Assembly (NCBI GenBank): GCA_017625275.1
Contig: JAGALI010000025.1
Location: forward strand, 1 to 11,359
Origin: Clostridia bacterium
GTDB taxonomy: Bacteria; Bacillota; Clostridia; Oscillospirales; CAG-272
Length of the DNA: 11,359 nt
Reading direction: 5' to 3'
Part shown: piece after piece, positions 5,574 through 11,359 of the stretch
Layout: the number at the start of each line of letters is the position of its first letter
How positions within the stretch are numbered: the stretch's first letter is position 1
Made by a program: the position numbers and the translations under genes
The notes under the pieces: generated by a model
What the model was told of the DNA's origin: nothing
Databases searched by the model: none
What the model saw: the letters and a program-made list of their open reading frames with translations, nothing else

Positions 5574-6767
5574 ATGAGTCGTATGGTCGGTACTGTATCA
5601 AGAGGTCTTCGCGCACCTATTATTCGTCAGGGCGACAACCTTGTTGATATCGTAACAAATTCTGTTCTCGAGGCATCAAAGGACGATGGCTTCAAGGTTC
5701 GCAATCGTGATATCGTTGCAATGACTGAGGCTATTGTGGCAAGGGCTCAGGGCAACTACGCAACTGTTGATGATATTGCAGAGGATGTTCGCGCAAAGTT
5801 TGGTGGTGAGACTGTTGGTGTTATTTTCCCAATTCTCAGCCGTAATCGCTTCGCTATCTGTCTTCGTGGTATTGCAAAGGGTGCTAAGAAGGTTGTTCTT
5901 ATGCTCTCCTACCCATCTGATGAGGTTGGAAACCACCTTATAAGCCTTGATATGCTTGACGAGAAGGGTGTTGACCCATACAAGGATGTTTTGGATCTCA
6001 AGACTTATCGTGCGCTTTTTGGCTACGAGAAGCATCCTTTCACCGGCATTGACTATGTTGAATATTACGAAAAGCTAATTACCGATTGTGGTGCAGAGGC
6101 TGAAATCATTTTCGCAAACGACCCACGCGCAATTCTTAGCTATACAAAGAATGTACTTAACTGCGACATTCACTCTCGCCTCCGTACAAAGCGTCTTCTT
6201 ACAAAGGCTGGCGCTGAGAAGCTTTTTGGACTTGACGAAATTCTAAACGCTCCTGTAAATGGTAGTGGCTATAATGCTGAATATGGTCTTCTCGGCTCTA
6301 ACAAGGCGACAGAGGACATGGTTAAGCTTTTCCCTCGCGACTGTCAGGCTCTTGTTGAGGAAATTCAAGCAAGGCTTTTGAAGGAAACAGGAAAGCTTAT
6401 CGAGGTTATGGTTTATGGCGACGGCGCGTTTAAGGACCCTGTTGGAAAGATTTGGGAGCTTGCTGACCCAATCGTATCCCCAGGCTACACAGAGGGTCTT
6501 GAGGGCACTCCTAACGAGCTTAAGCTAAAGTACCTTGCAGATAACGACTTTGCTTCACTTTCTGGTGAGGAGCTTAAGGAAGCAATCAAGAAGGAAATCG
6601 CTAAAAAGGACTCTAACCTTGTTGGTAATATGGCATCAGAGGGTACAACCCCAAGACGCCTAACTGACCTTATCGGCTCGCTTTGCGACCTTACCTCAGG
6701 CTCAGGTGACAAGGGTACTCCTATCGTATACATTCAGGGCTACTTTGACAACTACACAACTGACTAA
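5574..6767 (+). CDS. Coenzyme F420-0:L-glutamate ligase-like protein (CofE-family, function unknown)
   Basis: This 397-residue soluble protein resembles the F420_ligase family (CofE). The N-terminal part carries GLRAPIIRQGDNLVDIVTNS, followed by RNRDIVAMTEAIVARAQGNY, the region equivalent to CofE's 'GDVLVVTQKIVSKAEG'. The later segment VMVYGDGAFKDPVGKIWELADP is comparable to the metal/GTP-site region of CofE. True CofE adds glutamate to F420-0 with GTP and is about 250 residues, so this version is much longer, mainly at the C-terminus. Homologues occur in many Clostridia that lack F420; their substrate is unknown. No cofC, cofD, cofG or cofH gene is in the window. AAGGA 8 bases before the ATG supports the start. 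It is monocistronic, with its own promoter, structured leader and terminator. I am sure of the family and unsure of the reaction. Confidence 0.82.
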   Translation: MSRMVGTVSRGLRAPIIRQGDNLVDIVTNSVLEASKDDGFKVRNRDIVAMTEAIVARAQGNYATVDDIAEDVRAKFGGETVGVIFPILSRNRFAICLRGIAKGAKKVVLMLSYPSDEVGNHLISLDMLDEKGVDPYKDVLDLKTYRALFGYEKHPFTGIDYVEYYEKLITDCGAEAEIIFANDPRAILSYTKNVLNCDIHSRLRTKRLLTKAGAEKLFGLDEILNAPVNGSGYNAEYGLLGSNKATEDMVKLFPRDCQALVEEIQARLLKETGKLIEVMVYGDGAFKDPVGKIWELADPIVSPGYTEGLEGTPNELKLKYLADNDFASLSGEELKEAIKKEIAKKDSNLVGNMASEGTTPRRLTDLIGSLCDLTSGSGDKGTPIVYIQGYFDNYTTD

Positions 6768-6780
6768 AAATAGGCAAAGC

Positions 6781-6819
6781 AAAAGCAAGAGAAGCGACTT
6801 TACTTCTCTTGCTTTTTTT
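6781..6819 (+). terminator. Intrinsic terminator of the CofE-like gene
   Basis: A 14-bp stem (6781-6794 with 6803-6816) with an 8-base loop runs into seven T (6813-6819). The T run overlaps the stop codon of the convergent membrane-protein gene. The short A run at the other end gives it weaker activity for that minus-strand operon. Confidence 0.9.
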
Positions 6820-7225
6820 ATTTTAATAGCTCATCTGTAAGGCTTATAATCTCTGGTGCGATTTTTTCTCTTTCGCGCTTTATAACATAGTTATACATAG
6901 GATAAGCAAAGCTTACAAGCGTTGCTCCAGCAAGACCAGCAAGCACGCCTATAACTATCGCCAAGGCCTTACTGCCAAGCATTGCCATTCCAAGTTCCGT
7001 CATTATAAGGCTCATTCCAAAGCCCAGTAAAAGCGCGCCGATAATTCCAAAAATCAAGGAGATTACCTGTGCCTTTTGTGTCACCTTGTTATCAAGGCGA
7101 CGCACCCTTTCCATTTTGTCCTCATGCGCCTCTGTTGTATATTTCTCACGGATTTTTTTAATTTCCTGCTGTTCCTTTGCAGAATAGGTAAAGCTAAATC
7201 CGTTTTGTCCACTTTTAAAATCCAT
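6818..7225 (-). CDS. Two-helix membrane protein downstream of a two-component system
   Basis: This 135-residue protein has a charged N-terminal region (about 17-48, KEQQEIKKIREKYTTEAHED), two membrane helices (about 53-74 VISLIFGIIGALLLGFGMSL, and about 86-108 LAIVIGVLAGLAGATLVSFA), and a basic C-terminal tail (KREREKIAPEIISLTDELLK). Both ends are probably cytoplasmic. It is clearly a paralogue of the protein at 9405-9752: shared features are KIR-x2-Y, LDxxV, FGxIGALxLGxGMSL, the YxxYNxxIxRxR block, and an ending in (S/T)DExxxK type. Similar clostridial proteins are sometimes labelled dihydropteridine reductase, which this sequence gives no reason to believe. AAAGGAG precedes its ATG and overlaps the kinase stop region, 11 bases upstream, so it is the third gene of the response regulator-kinase operon. 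Function unknown; an accessory or output of the kinase is plausible. Confidence 0.8.
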   Translation of the reverse strand: MDFKSGQNGFSFTYSAKEQQEIKKIREKYTTEAHEDKMERVRRLDNKVTQKAQVISLIFGIIGALLLGFGMSLIMTELGMAMLGSKALAIVIGVLAGLAGATLVSFAYPMYNYVIKREREKIAPEIISLTDELLK

Positions 7226-7236
7226 TTATTTCTCCT

Positions 7237-8313
7237 TTAATTATAGCTTTTTATTCTTACTATAAATTCTGTGCCCTCTCCAACTACGCTGTTTACCTCA
7301 ATGTCTGCGCCAACAATATCGACCACGCGTCTAACGAGTGCGAGTCCAAGCCCATTACCCTGTGTCGCACGAGAGGTGTCTGCCTGATAAAATTTTTCAA
7401 AAATATGTGCGCCAACCTCTGGTGGTATCCCACAGCCCGTGTCCTTAACGCTTACAATCGCGCTATCGCCCTCTTTTTTAAGAGAAAGGGTTATTTTTCC
7501 ACCATCGTCAGTGAATTTAACTGCATTTGAAAAAAGGTTGCTCCAAACGAGTGACAAAAGCTCATTATCAGCACAAATAATAACATTTTCCTCTATATCC
7601 GTTTCGATTTCAAGACTCTTTTGCTCCCACGCGTCCTCATATTGCAAAAGGCATTCGCAAAGCTGTTCCCCAAGGTCGTAGCTCTCTGCCCTTGGATAAA
7701 TCTGCTGATTTTCAAGGCGATTTAGCTTTAGAATGTTTGTCATCATGCTTGAAAGACGGCGAGACGCCTCTGTCATTGCCCTTGCATACTCTATTCTTTT
7801 TTCATTAGATAGGTCAGGGGCTTGCAAAAGCGTGCCATAATTTTGAATTACTGCAAGTGGTGTTTTCATTTCGTGAGATACATTAGCAATAAAGTCCGTG
7901 CGAAGCGTTTCAACTCCAGAGAGCTCCTGCGCCATTTTATTTATGCACTCAATTATTTCATTGAATTTTTCGTCGACAACAAGCCTTGAAATAGGCTTTA
8001 TTCTAATATCAAAGTTGCCACGAATCATTTCCTCGGTGGCCCTTGTGATTTGCTCCACAGGGTGTCCAAGCGTCCATTTGCGACGAATCGCATCTATTAT
8101 AGTGAAAAGCAAGCTTATAAGCACTACATTTAAAAAGGTTATCTTTGCTGCAACGCCAAGGTTATCCCCTGTAAGAGCTACACCAAGGCTATTTGACAGA
8201 ATTGTGACAAATAGCATCGTACAGCAGGTGATAACAAACGCGACAAGGCAAAAGAAGGTGAAGTAGCGACTTATCGCTCTTACCAGCCATTTGTATTTTC
8301 CATCTGCGCTCAT
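7237..8313 (-). CDS. Two-component sensor histidine kinase with minimal sensor loop
   Basis: This 358-residue membrane kinase has two N-terminal helices (about 17-40 and 57-75) separated by only about 17 residues outside the membrane. A HAMP-like linker follows (about 76-130, HPVEQITRATEEMIRGNFDI). The HisKA box is FIANVSHEMKTPLAVIQNY, with His147 as phosphoacceptor. The HATPase domain has the N box (SNLFSNAVKFT, about 258-268), G1 (DTGCGIP, 291-297), the F box (FEKFYQ, about 305-310) and G2 (GNGLGLAL, 319-326). All catalytic motifs are intact. The very short external loop is typical of intramembrane-sensing kinases, which detect signals in the membrane or through a partner protein. Its ATG overlaps the response regulator stop by four bases (ATGA), implying translational coupling. 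The membrane protein gene follows after 11 bases and may be that partner. The signal is unknown. Confidence 0.95.
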   Translation of the reverse strand: MSADGKYKWLVRAISRYFTFFCLVAFVITCCTMLFVTILSNSLGVALTGDNLGVAAKITFLNVVLISLLFTIIDAIRRKWTLGHPVEQITRATEEMIRGNFDIRIKPISRLVVDEKFNEIIECINKMAQELSGVETLRTDFIANVSHEMKTPLAVIQNYGTLLQAPDLSNEKRIEYARAMTEASRRLSSMMTNILKLNRLENQQIYPRAESYDLGEQLCECLLQYEDAWEQKSLEIETDIEENVIICADNELLSLVWSNLFSNAVKFTDDGGKITLSLKKEGDSAIVSVKDTGCGIPPEVGAHIFEKFYQADTSRATQGNGLGLALVRRVVDIVGADIEVNSVVGEGTEFIVRIKSYN

Positions 8314-8981
8314 TTTATCACCGCCTTATAACCAAGTCCGTGTACTGTTTGTATTTCAAAGGAATCACAATCAGCGAGCTTTGCACGAAGCTTAGTCATA
8401 TAGACATCAACCGTTCTTGTGCTTGCCCTTGTATCAACATCCCAGAACTCATCCATAAGCTGAGTGCGTGTAAAGGTCTTTTTAGGGTATGAAAGAAGCT
8501 TATATAAAAGGTCAAATTCTCTCGCTGTAAGAGGAATATCCTCACCATTTAAGCTAGCCGAGCGCTCATCAACATCCATAACAAAGCTGCCAACCTCAAG
8601 CCTGCGGCTTGTCGCTATCTTTGAGCGACGAAGAAGCGCGCCTATACGCAAAAACAGCTCATCAAGGTCGATTGGCTTTATCATATAATCGTCTACTCCA
8701 ACGCGAAAGCCCCTTTGCTTAGATGCAAAATCGTCACGCGCAGTCATAAACAGGATAGGAATATCATTATTAAGAGTACGCACAGTTGACACAAATTCAA
8801 AGCCGTCTATGTTCGGCATCATAATATCTGATACAATTAGGTCAAAGGTCGTTTTGTACATTTCATCGTATGCATCCTCTGCGCCAAGCACGCCTGTCGC
8901 CTCGTAGCCACTATGATTTAAAAACGAGCAAACGCTACGATTTAGGTCTCCGTCGTCCTCAACAACTAAAATTTTAAACAT
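8310..8981 (-). CDS. OmpR/PhoB-family response regulator
   Basis: This 223-residue protein has an N-terminal receiver domain with acidic pocket E8-D9-D10, phosphoacceptor Asp52 (VSDIMMP), Thr80 (LFMTARDD) and Lys102 (MIKP). A winged-helix DNA-binding domain follows (about 128-222), with LTAREFDLLYKLL, DEFWDVDTRASTRTVDVYM and TVHGLGYKAVIK. All switch residues are present, so it should be phosphorylated by the kinase it overlaps. OmpR-family proteins bind as dimers to direct repeats about 10-11 bp apart, and such a repeat lies in its own promoter. A very strong ribosome binding site (TTAGGAGGG) precedes the ATG. It is the first gene of a three-gene operon. Envelope stress, antimicrobial-peptide response or metabolism are all possible regulons; the sequence does not choose among them. 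Confidence 0.95.
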   Translation of the reverse strand: MFKILVVEDDGDLNRSVCSFLNHSGYEATGVLGAEDAYDEMYKTTFDLIVSDIMMPNIDGFEFVSTVRTLNNDIPILFMTARDDFASKQRGFRVGVDDYMIKPIDLDELFLRIGALLRRSKIATSRRLEVGSFVMDVDERSASLNGEDIPLTAREFDLLYKLLSYPKKTFTRTQLMDEFWDVDTRASTRTVDVYMTKLRAKLADCDSFEIQTVHGLGYKAVIK

Positions 8982-9022
8982 AACAAGTCCCTCCTAAGAC
9001 AGATTTTTCATTTTACAATCCT

Positions 9023-9052
9023 ATTATAGCACCTATTTGTTAAAGTTTTGTT
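9023..9052 (-). promoter_or_regulatory. Extended -10 promoter and candidate response regulator site
   Basis: On the minus strand TGCTATAAT is an extended -10 (9023-9031), with no good -35. Where the -35 should be, AACAAA occurs twice with an 11-bp period (plus-strand TTTGTT at 9036-9041 and 9047-9052). A missing -35 plus an OmpR-type direct repeat suggests an activated, autoregulated promoter. Confidence 0.55.
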
Positions 9053-9072
9053 GCTATTTTTGCTTTTTTCTT

Positions 9073-9105
9073 AAAAACAAGGAGCGAGCACGGCTGTGTC
9101 GCTCC
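9073..9105 (-). terminator. Intrinsic terminator of the 9112-9752 unit
   Basis: GGAGCGA (9081-9087) pairs with TCGCTCC (9099-9105), extended by an inner CAC/GTG after a bulged base. On the minus strand TTGTTTTT follows. It begins 6 bases after the stop of the small helical protein gene and separates that unit from the response regulator promoter. Confidence 0.85.
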
Positions 9106-9111
9106 ATTTTC

Positions 9112-9369
9112 TTATTTCTTACCGTTTAATGCTTCAATGCGAGCCTCAGCCACTGCCTTGCGCTCATTTGCCTCGGCAATTTGCTTATCTCTCTTTGCCT
9201 GCATTACAGCATCGCGTCTTTCTGGGTCGCCCATAGCCTTAGCCTCCTCCCATTGTGCCTTTGATTCAGCCTTTGCTGCTGCAAAATTCGCCTTGTCAAC
9301 CTCGTGCTGTGCCTTTGTGCTCTTCTTCATATCACTAAATGCCTTCTTGAAAAAATTAATAAGTCCCAT
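9112..9369 (-). CDS. Small charged alanine-rich helical protein, function unknown
   Basis: I do not recognise this 85-residue protein. The first 14 residues (MGLINFFKKAFSDM) look like an amphipathic helix able to lie on a membrane. The rest is almost continuous predicted helix rich in Ala, Lys, Glu and Arg (AAKAESKAQWEEAKAMG, then RDKQIAEANERKAVAEARIE), compatible with a coiled coil broken at GDPERR (about 47-52). There are no cysteines and no signal peptide. A good ribosome binding site (AAAAAAGGAG) precedes the ATG. It lies 35 bases after the membrane protein gene at 9405-9752 and before a strong terminator, so the two are probably co-transcribed and may interact at the membrane. Confidence 0.72.
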   Translation of the reverse strand: MGLINFFKKAFSDMKKSTKAQHEVDKANFAAAKAESKAQWEEAKAMGDPERRDAVMQAKRDKQIAEANERKAVAEARIEALNGKK

Positions 9370-9404
9370 TTTAAATTTACTCCTTTTTTATCTTGATATT
9401 TTTA

Positions 9405-9752
9405 TTATTTATTGATTATCTTGTCGCTTAGCTCAAGAACCTTGTCTGCGTTCCTTTGGCGACGCCTTGCAAGTATTTTATTATAGATTGCATATGTTGT
9501 GCTTACCATTGCGATGCCTACACAGCCTATCACAACGCCTGCTAGCATCGAATCTCCTATAACCTTCATCGCAAGACTCATTCCTGTGCCGAGTGCGAGT
9601 GCTCCTATTGTACCGAAGGTGTATGCAAAAATCCTTGCTGGGCGCTTTACGCTTTTATCAAGGGCGCGAAGCTCATCAAGCTCGCCCTCTTCCTTTTCCA
9701 CATATTGTGCTCTGATTTTCTGAGCCATAAATTGCTTATCGTTTGTATTCAT
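9405..9752 (-). CDS. Two-helix membrane protein, paralogue of the 6818-7225 product
   Basis: This 115-residue protein has a charged N-terminal part (about 10-36, AQKIRAQYVEKEEGELDELR), two membrane helices (about 41-62 IFAYTFGTIGALALGTGMSL, and about 68-90 MLAGVVIGCVGIAMVSTTYA) and a basic tail (RRRQRNADKVLELSDKIINK). It aligns along its full length with the last gene of the two-component operon, with a three-residue gap between the helices, so the two arose by duplication. The GMSLxM segment at the end of helix 1 and the xYNxI block after helix 2 are shared. AAAGGAG lies 6 bases before the ATG. It heads a two-gene unit with the small helical protein. No convincing promoter was found in the AT-rich gap 9753-9878. 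Function unknown; related clostridial proteins may carry an unreliable reductase label. Confidence 0.8.
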   Translation of the reverse strand: MNTNDKQFMAQKIRAQYVEKEEGELDELRALDKSVKRPARIFAYTFGTIGALALGTGMSLAMKVIGDSMLAGVVIGCVGIAMVSTTYAIYNKILARRRQRNADKVLELSDKIINK

Positions 9753-9872
9753 GTTTTTCTCCTTTCGGTTTTGTGTTTTGCTTTTGTGACCTTATTTTAT
9801 GCCTTGATTGTTTTCGATTTTTTATCAAAATGTTTTTGTTTTGTTAATCTTAAAAAATTTTTCGGATTTTTT

Positions 9873-9908
9873 GAAAAAGAAAAAAGGAAGCGATTTTGCT
9901 TCCTTTTT
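9873..9908 (-). terminator. Intrinsic terminator of alaS
   Basis: An 11-bp stem (9881-9891 with 9898-9908) with a 6-base loop has its GC core GGAAGC/GCTTCC followed on the minus strand by CTTTTT-type runs. It lies about 30 bases after the alaS stop codon. Confidence 0.85.
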
Positions 9909-9937
9909 AATTGAATTTAATTAAATTATTATATTTA

Positions 9938-11359
9938 TTAAACTAGCTTTTCTACTAGTGCGAGCGCGTCGGCAATTTTAGAAATATCGCGTCCACCACT
10001 CATTGCGCTATCAGGGCGACCTCCACCCTTGCCTCCAGCTACTGCACTTACCTCGCGAAGAATGTTACCTGCGTGCGCGCCGTTTGCCACTGCATCCTTG
10101 CCACATACTGCGATAAAGTTAAGCTTCTCGCCTGAGTGGATTGCAAATACAGCTACACATTCTGGCTTTTTGTCCTTAATCGCATCTCCAAGGGAGCGAA
10201 CTGCATCCACGCTCATATCTCCGAGGTCAGCAGTAATTACTGCCTTGCCATTAACCATTTTTGCACCAGAAATCAGGTCGCTTACTCTTGAGCCAGCGAG
10301 CTTTGCATTAAGGCTTTCAAGCTCTCTCTTAAGTGCCTTTATCTCATCCTGCGCGCTTTGTGCCTTCTTTGCAATATCGTTTTCGTTTTGGCACTTTAGC
10401 TCCTTCGCTGTCGCTTGAATTAGGCCTTCCTTTTCACCAAGAAGGTCAAGCACGCCGTAGCCTGTTACAACCTCTATTCTACGAACGCCAGCTGCAACGC
10501 CAATCTCGCTTACAATCTTGAACATACCTGCCTTAGCAGTATTATCAAGGTGAGTACCACCACAAAGCTCAGTTGAAAACTCGCCCATCTTAACCATGCG
10601 AACAACCTTGCCATACTTTTCACCGAAAAGTGCCATAGCTCCGTTTTTGCGTGCTGTGTCAATGTCGGTTTCGATAGTGTCAATTGGCGTGCCAAGAAGA
10701 ATGTTATAGTTTACGATTGCCTCAACCCTTGCAACCTCTTCCTTTGTTAATGCGGCAAAGTGAGTAAAGTCAAAGCGACCGATTTTTTCGTCAACATAAG
10801 AGCCAGCCTGCTCAACATGCGTGCCAAGAACTGCACGAAGTGCTGCCTGAAGCATATGAACGGCAGAGTGATTTCTCTTTATTGCCTCGCGTCTTGCGAT
10901 GTCTATTTTTGCAAGGAGAGTGTCTCCCAGCTTAACGCTACCTGCATTAATTGTGCAGAGGTGAATATAAACGCCGTCTGCCTTCTTTGTGTCATTTACT
11001 GTAAGTGAACAGCCCTCACCCTCAAGCGAGCCAGTATCGCCTACCTGTCCACCACCCTCACCATAGAATGGTGTTTTGTCAAGAATTACAGAGCACTCAC
11101 CCTCGCTAGCGATTTCCACGCTTTCACCATCTGCATTGATGATTGCGAGCACCTTGCCCTGTGCCTCGTAAGAGGTATAGCCAACAAAGTCTGTCCTTGC
11201 AACATCAAGCGCTGTGTCCTTGTTGTCCCAGCCACCGATGCTTGCCCTTGCCTCTCTTGCTCTCTTTTTCTGCTCCGCCATAAGGGCGTTAAAGCCCTCA
11301 TCATCAATTGCAAGGCCATTTTCCTCTGCAATCTCACGAGTTAGGTCGATTGGGAAGCC
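9938..11359 (-). CDS. alaS: Alanyl-tRNA synthetase, C-terminal portion (5' part outside window)
   Basis: The gene charges tRNA-Ala with alanine and clears mischarged Ser/Gly. The frame stays open past the window end: 26 codons before the ATG at 11281 read GFPIDLTREIAEENGL onward, which is the normal AlaRS sequence, so that ATG is internal. About 473 residues are visible of an expected 870-880; the catalytic aminoacylation domain is missing. The editing domain is present with zinc-site residues HSAVH (residues 138-142 counted from that ATG) and CGGTH (Cys240, His244). TPFYGEGGGQVGDTG precedes the editing site. A coiled segment (AQSAQDEIKALKRELESLNA) and the C-Ala/DHHA1 domain with GGKGGGRPDSAMSGG complete the protein. 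It ends in a strong terminator with no gene behind it in the same unit. Identification is certain. Confidence 0.97.
   Translation of the reverse strand, partial: GFPIDLTREIAEENGLAIDDEGFNALMAEQKKRAREARASIGGWDNKDTALDVARTDFVGYTSYEAQGKVLAIINADGESVEIASEGECSVILDKTPFYGEGGGQVGDTGSLEGEGCSLTVNDTKKADGVYIHLCTINAGSVKLGDTLLAKIDIARREAIKRNHSAVHMLQAALRAVLGTHVEQAGSYVDEKIGRFDFTHFAALTKEEVARVEAIVNYNILLGTPIDTIETDIDTARKNGAMALFGEKYGKVVRMVKMGEFSTELCGGTHLDNTAKAGMFKIVSEIGVAAGVRRIEVVTGYGVLDLLGEKEGLIQATAKELKCQNENDIAKKAQSAQDEIKALKRELESLNAKLAGSRVSDLISGAKMVNGKAVITADLGDMSVDAVRSLGDAIKDKKPECVAVFAIHSGEKLNFIAVCGKDAVANGAHAGNILREVSAVAGGKGGGRPDSAMSGGRDISKIADALALVEKLV

Noticed and set aside
9753..9878. Promoter for the paralogue/small helical protein unit
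   Set aside because: TAAAAT and TTAACA-like hexamers occur, but none has a partner at 16-18 bp, so no specific call is supported.
11279..11281. ATG as the start of alanyl-tRNA synthetase
   Set aside because: The frame continues upstream with typical AlaRS sequence (GFPIDLTREIAEENG), so this methionine is internal.

Overview
The window looks like chromosomal DNA of an anaerobic, Gram-positive bacterium of the Clostridia (Bacillota). This is an inference from strong AGGAGG-type ribosome binding sites, T-rich intrinsic terminators after most units, a clostridial/Thermotoga-type single-cluster ferredoxin, and short single-function genes of moderate GC with AT-rich gaps. No rRNA, tRNA, CRISPR array, insertion sequence or phage gene was seen. 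Every intergenic gap is under 300 bases, and each is covered by the promoter, leader or terminator entries.

Layout. (1) Positions 1-1323, plus strand: the end of a DUF2304 membrane protein followed directly by a DUF445 membrane protein, closed by a near-ideal bidirectional terminator. (2) 1388-2138, minus strand: an XRE-type regulator whose C-terminal half is a 15-16-residue glycine/cysteine repeat predicted to fold as a beta-solenoid. (3) 2175-4332, minus strand: an EF-G paralogue whose catalytic switch II histidine is replaced by phenylalanine, with its own promoter, a hairpin at the predicted mRNA 5' end, and a terminator. (4) 4435-4689, plus strand: a small ferredoxin. (5) 4696-5390: a bacterial PH-domain membrane protein (minus strand) divergent from a 68-residue XRE repressor (plus strand), with a palindrome inside the intervening promoter. 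(6) 5458-6819, plus strand: a protein related to F420-0:glutamate ligase (CofE), transcribed alone behind a structured leader. (7) 6818-9052, minus strand: an operon of an OmpR-type response regulator, a histidine kinase and a two-helix membrane protein. (8) 9073-9752, minus strand: a paralogue of that membrane protein plus a small charged helical protein. (9) 9879-11359, minus strand: the C-terminal part of alanyl-tRNA synthetase, cut by the window end.

How the parts may work together. Most units are independent housekeeping or regulatory genes. The clearest functional neighbourhood is 6818-9752, where two paralogous membrane proteins flank a two-component system. The response regulator promoter carries an 11-bp-spaced direct repeat typical of OmpR-family sites. 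I infer an envelope-associated regulatory module there. No complete new defence or mobile system is visible. The most unusual proteins are the solenoid-tailed XRE regulator, the His-less EF-G paralogue and the CofE-like protein with no F420 genes beside it.
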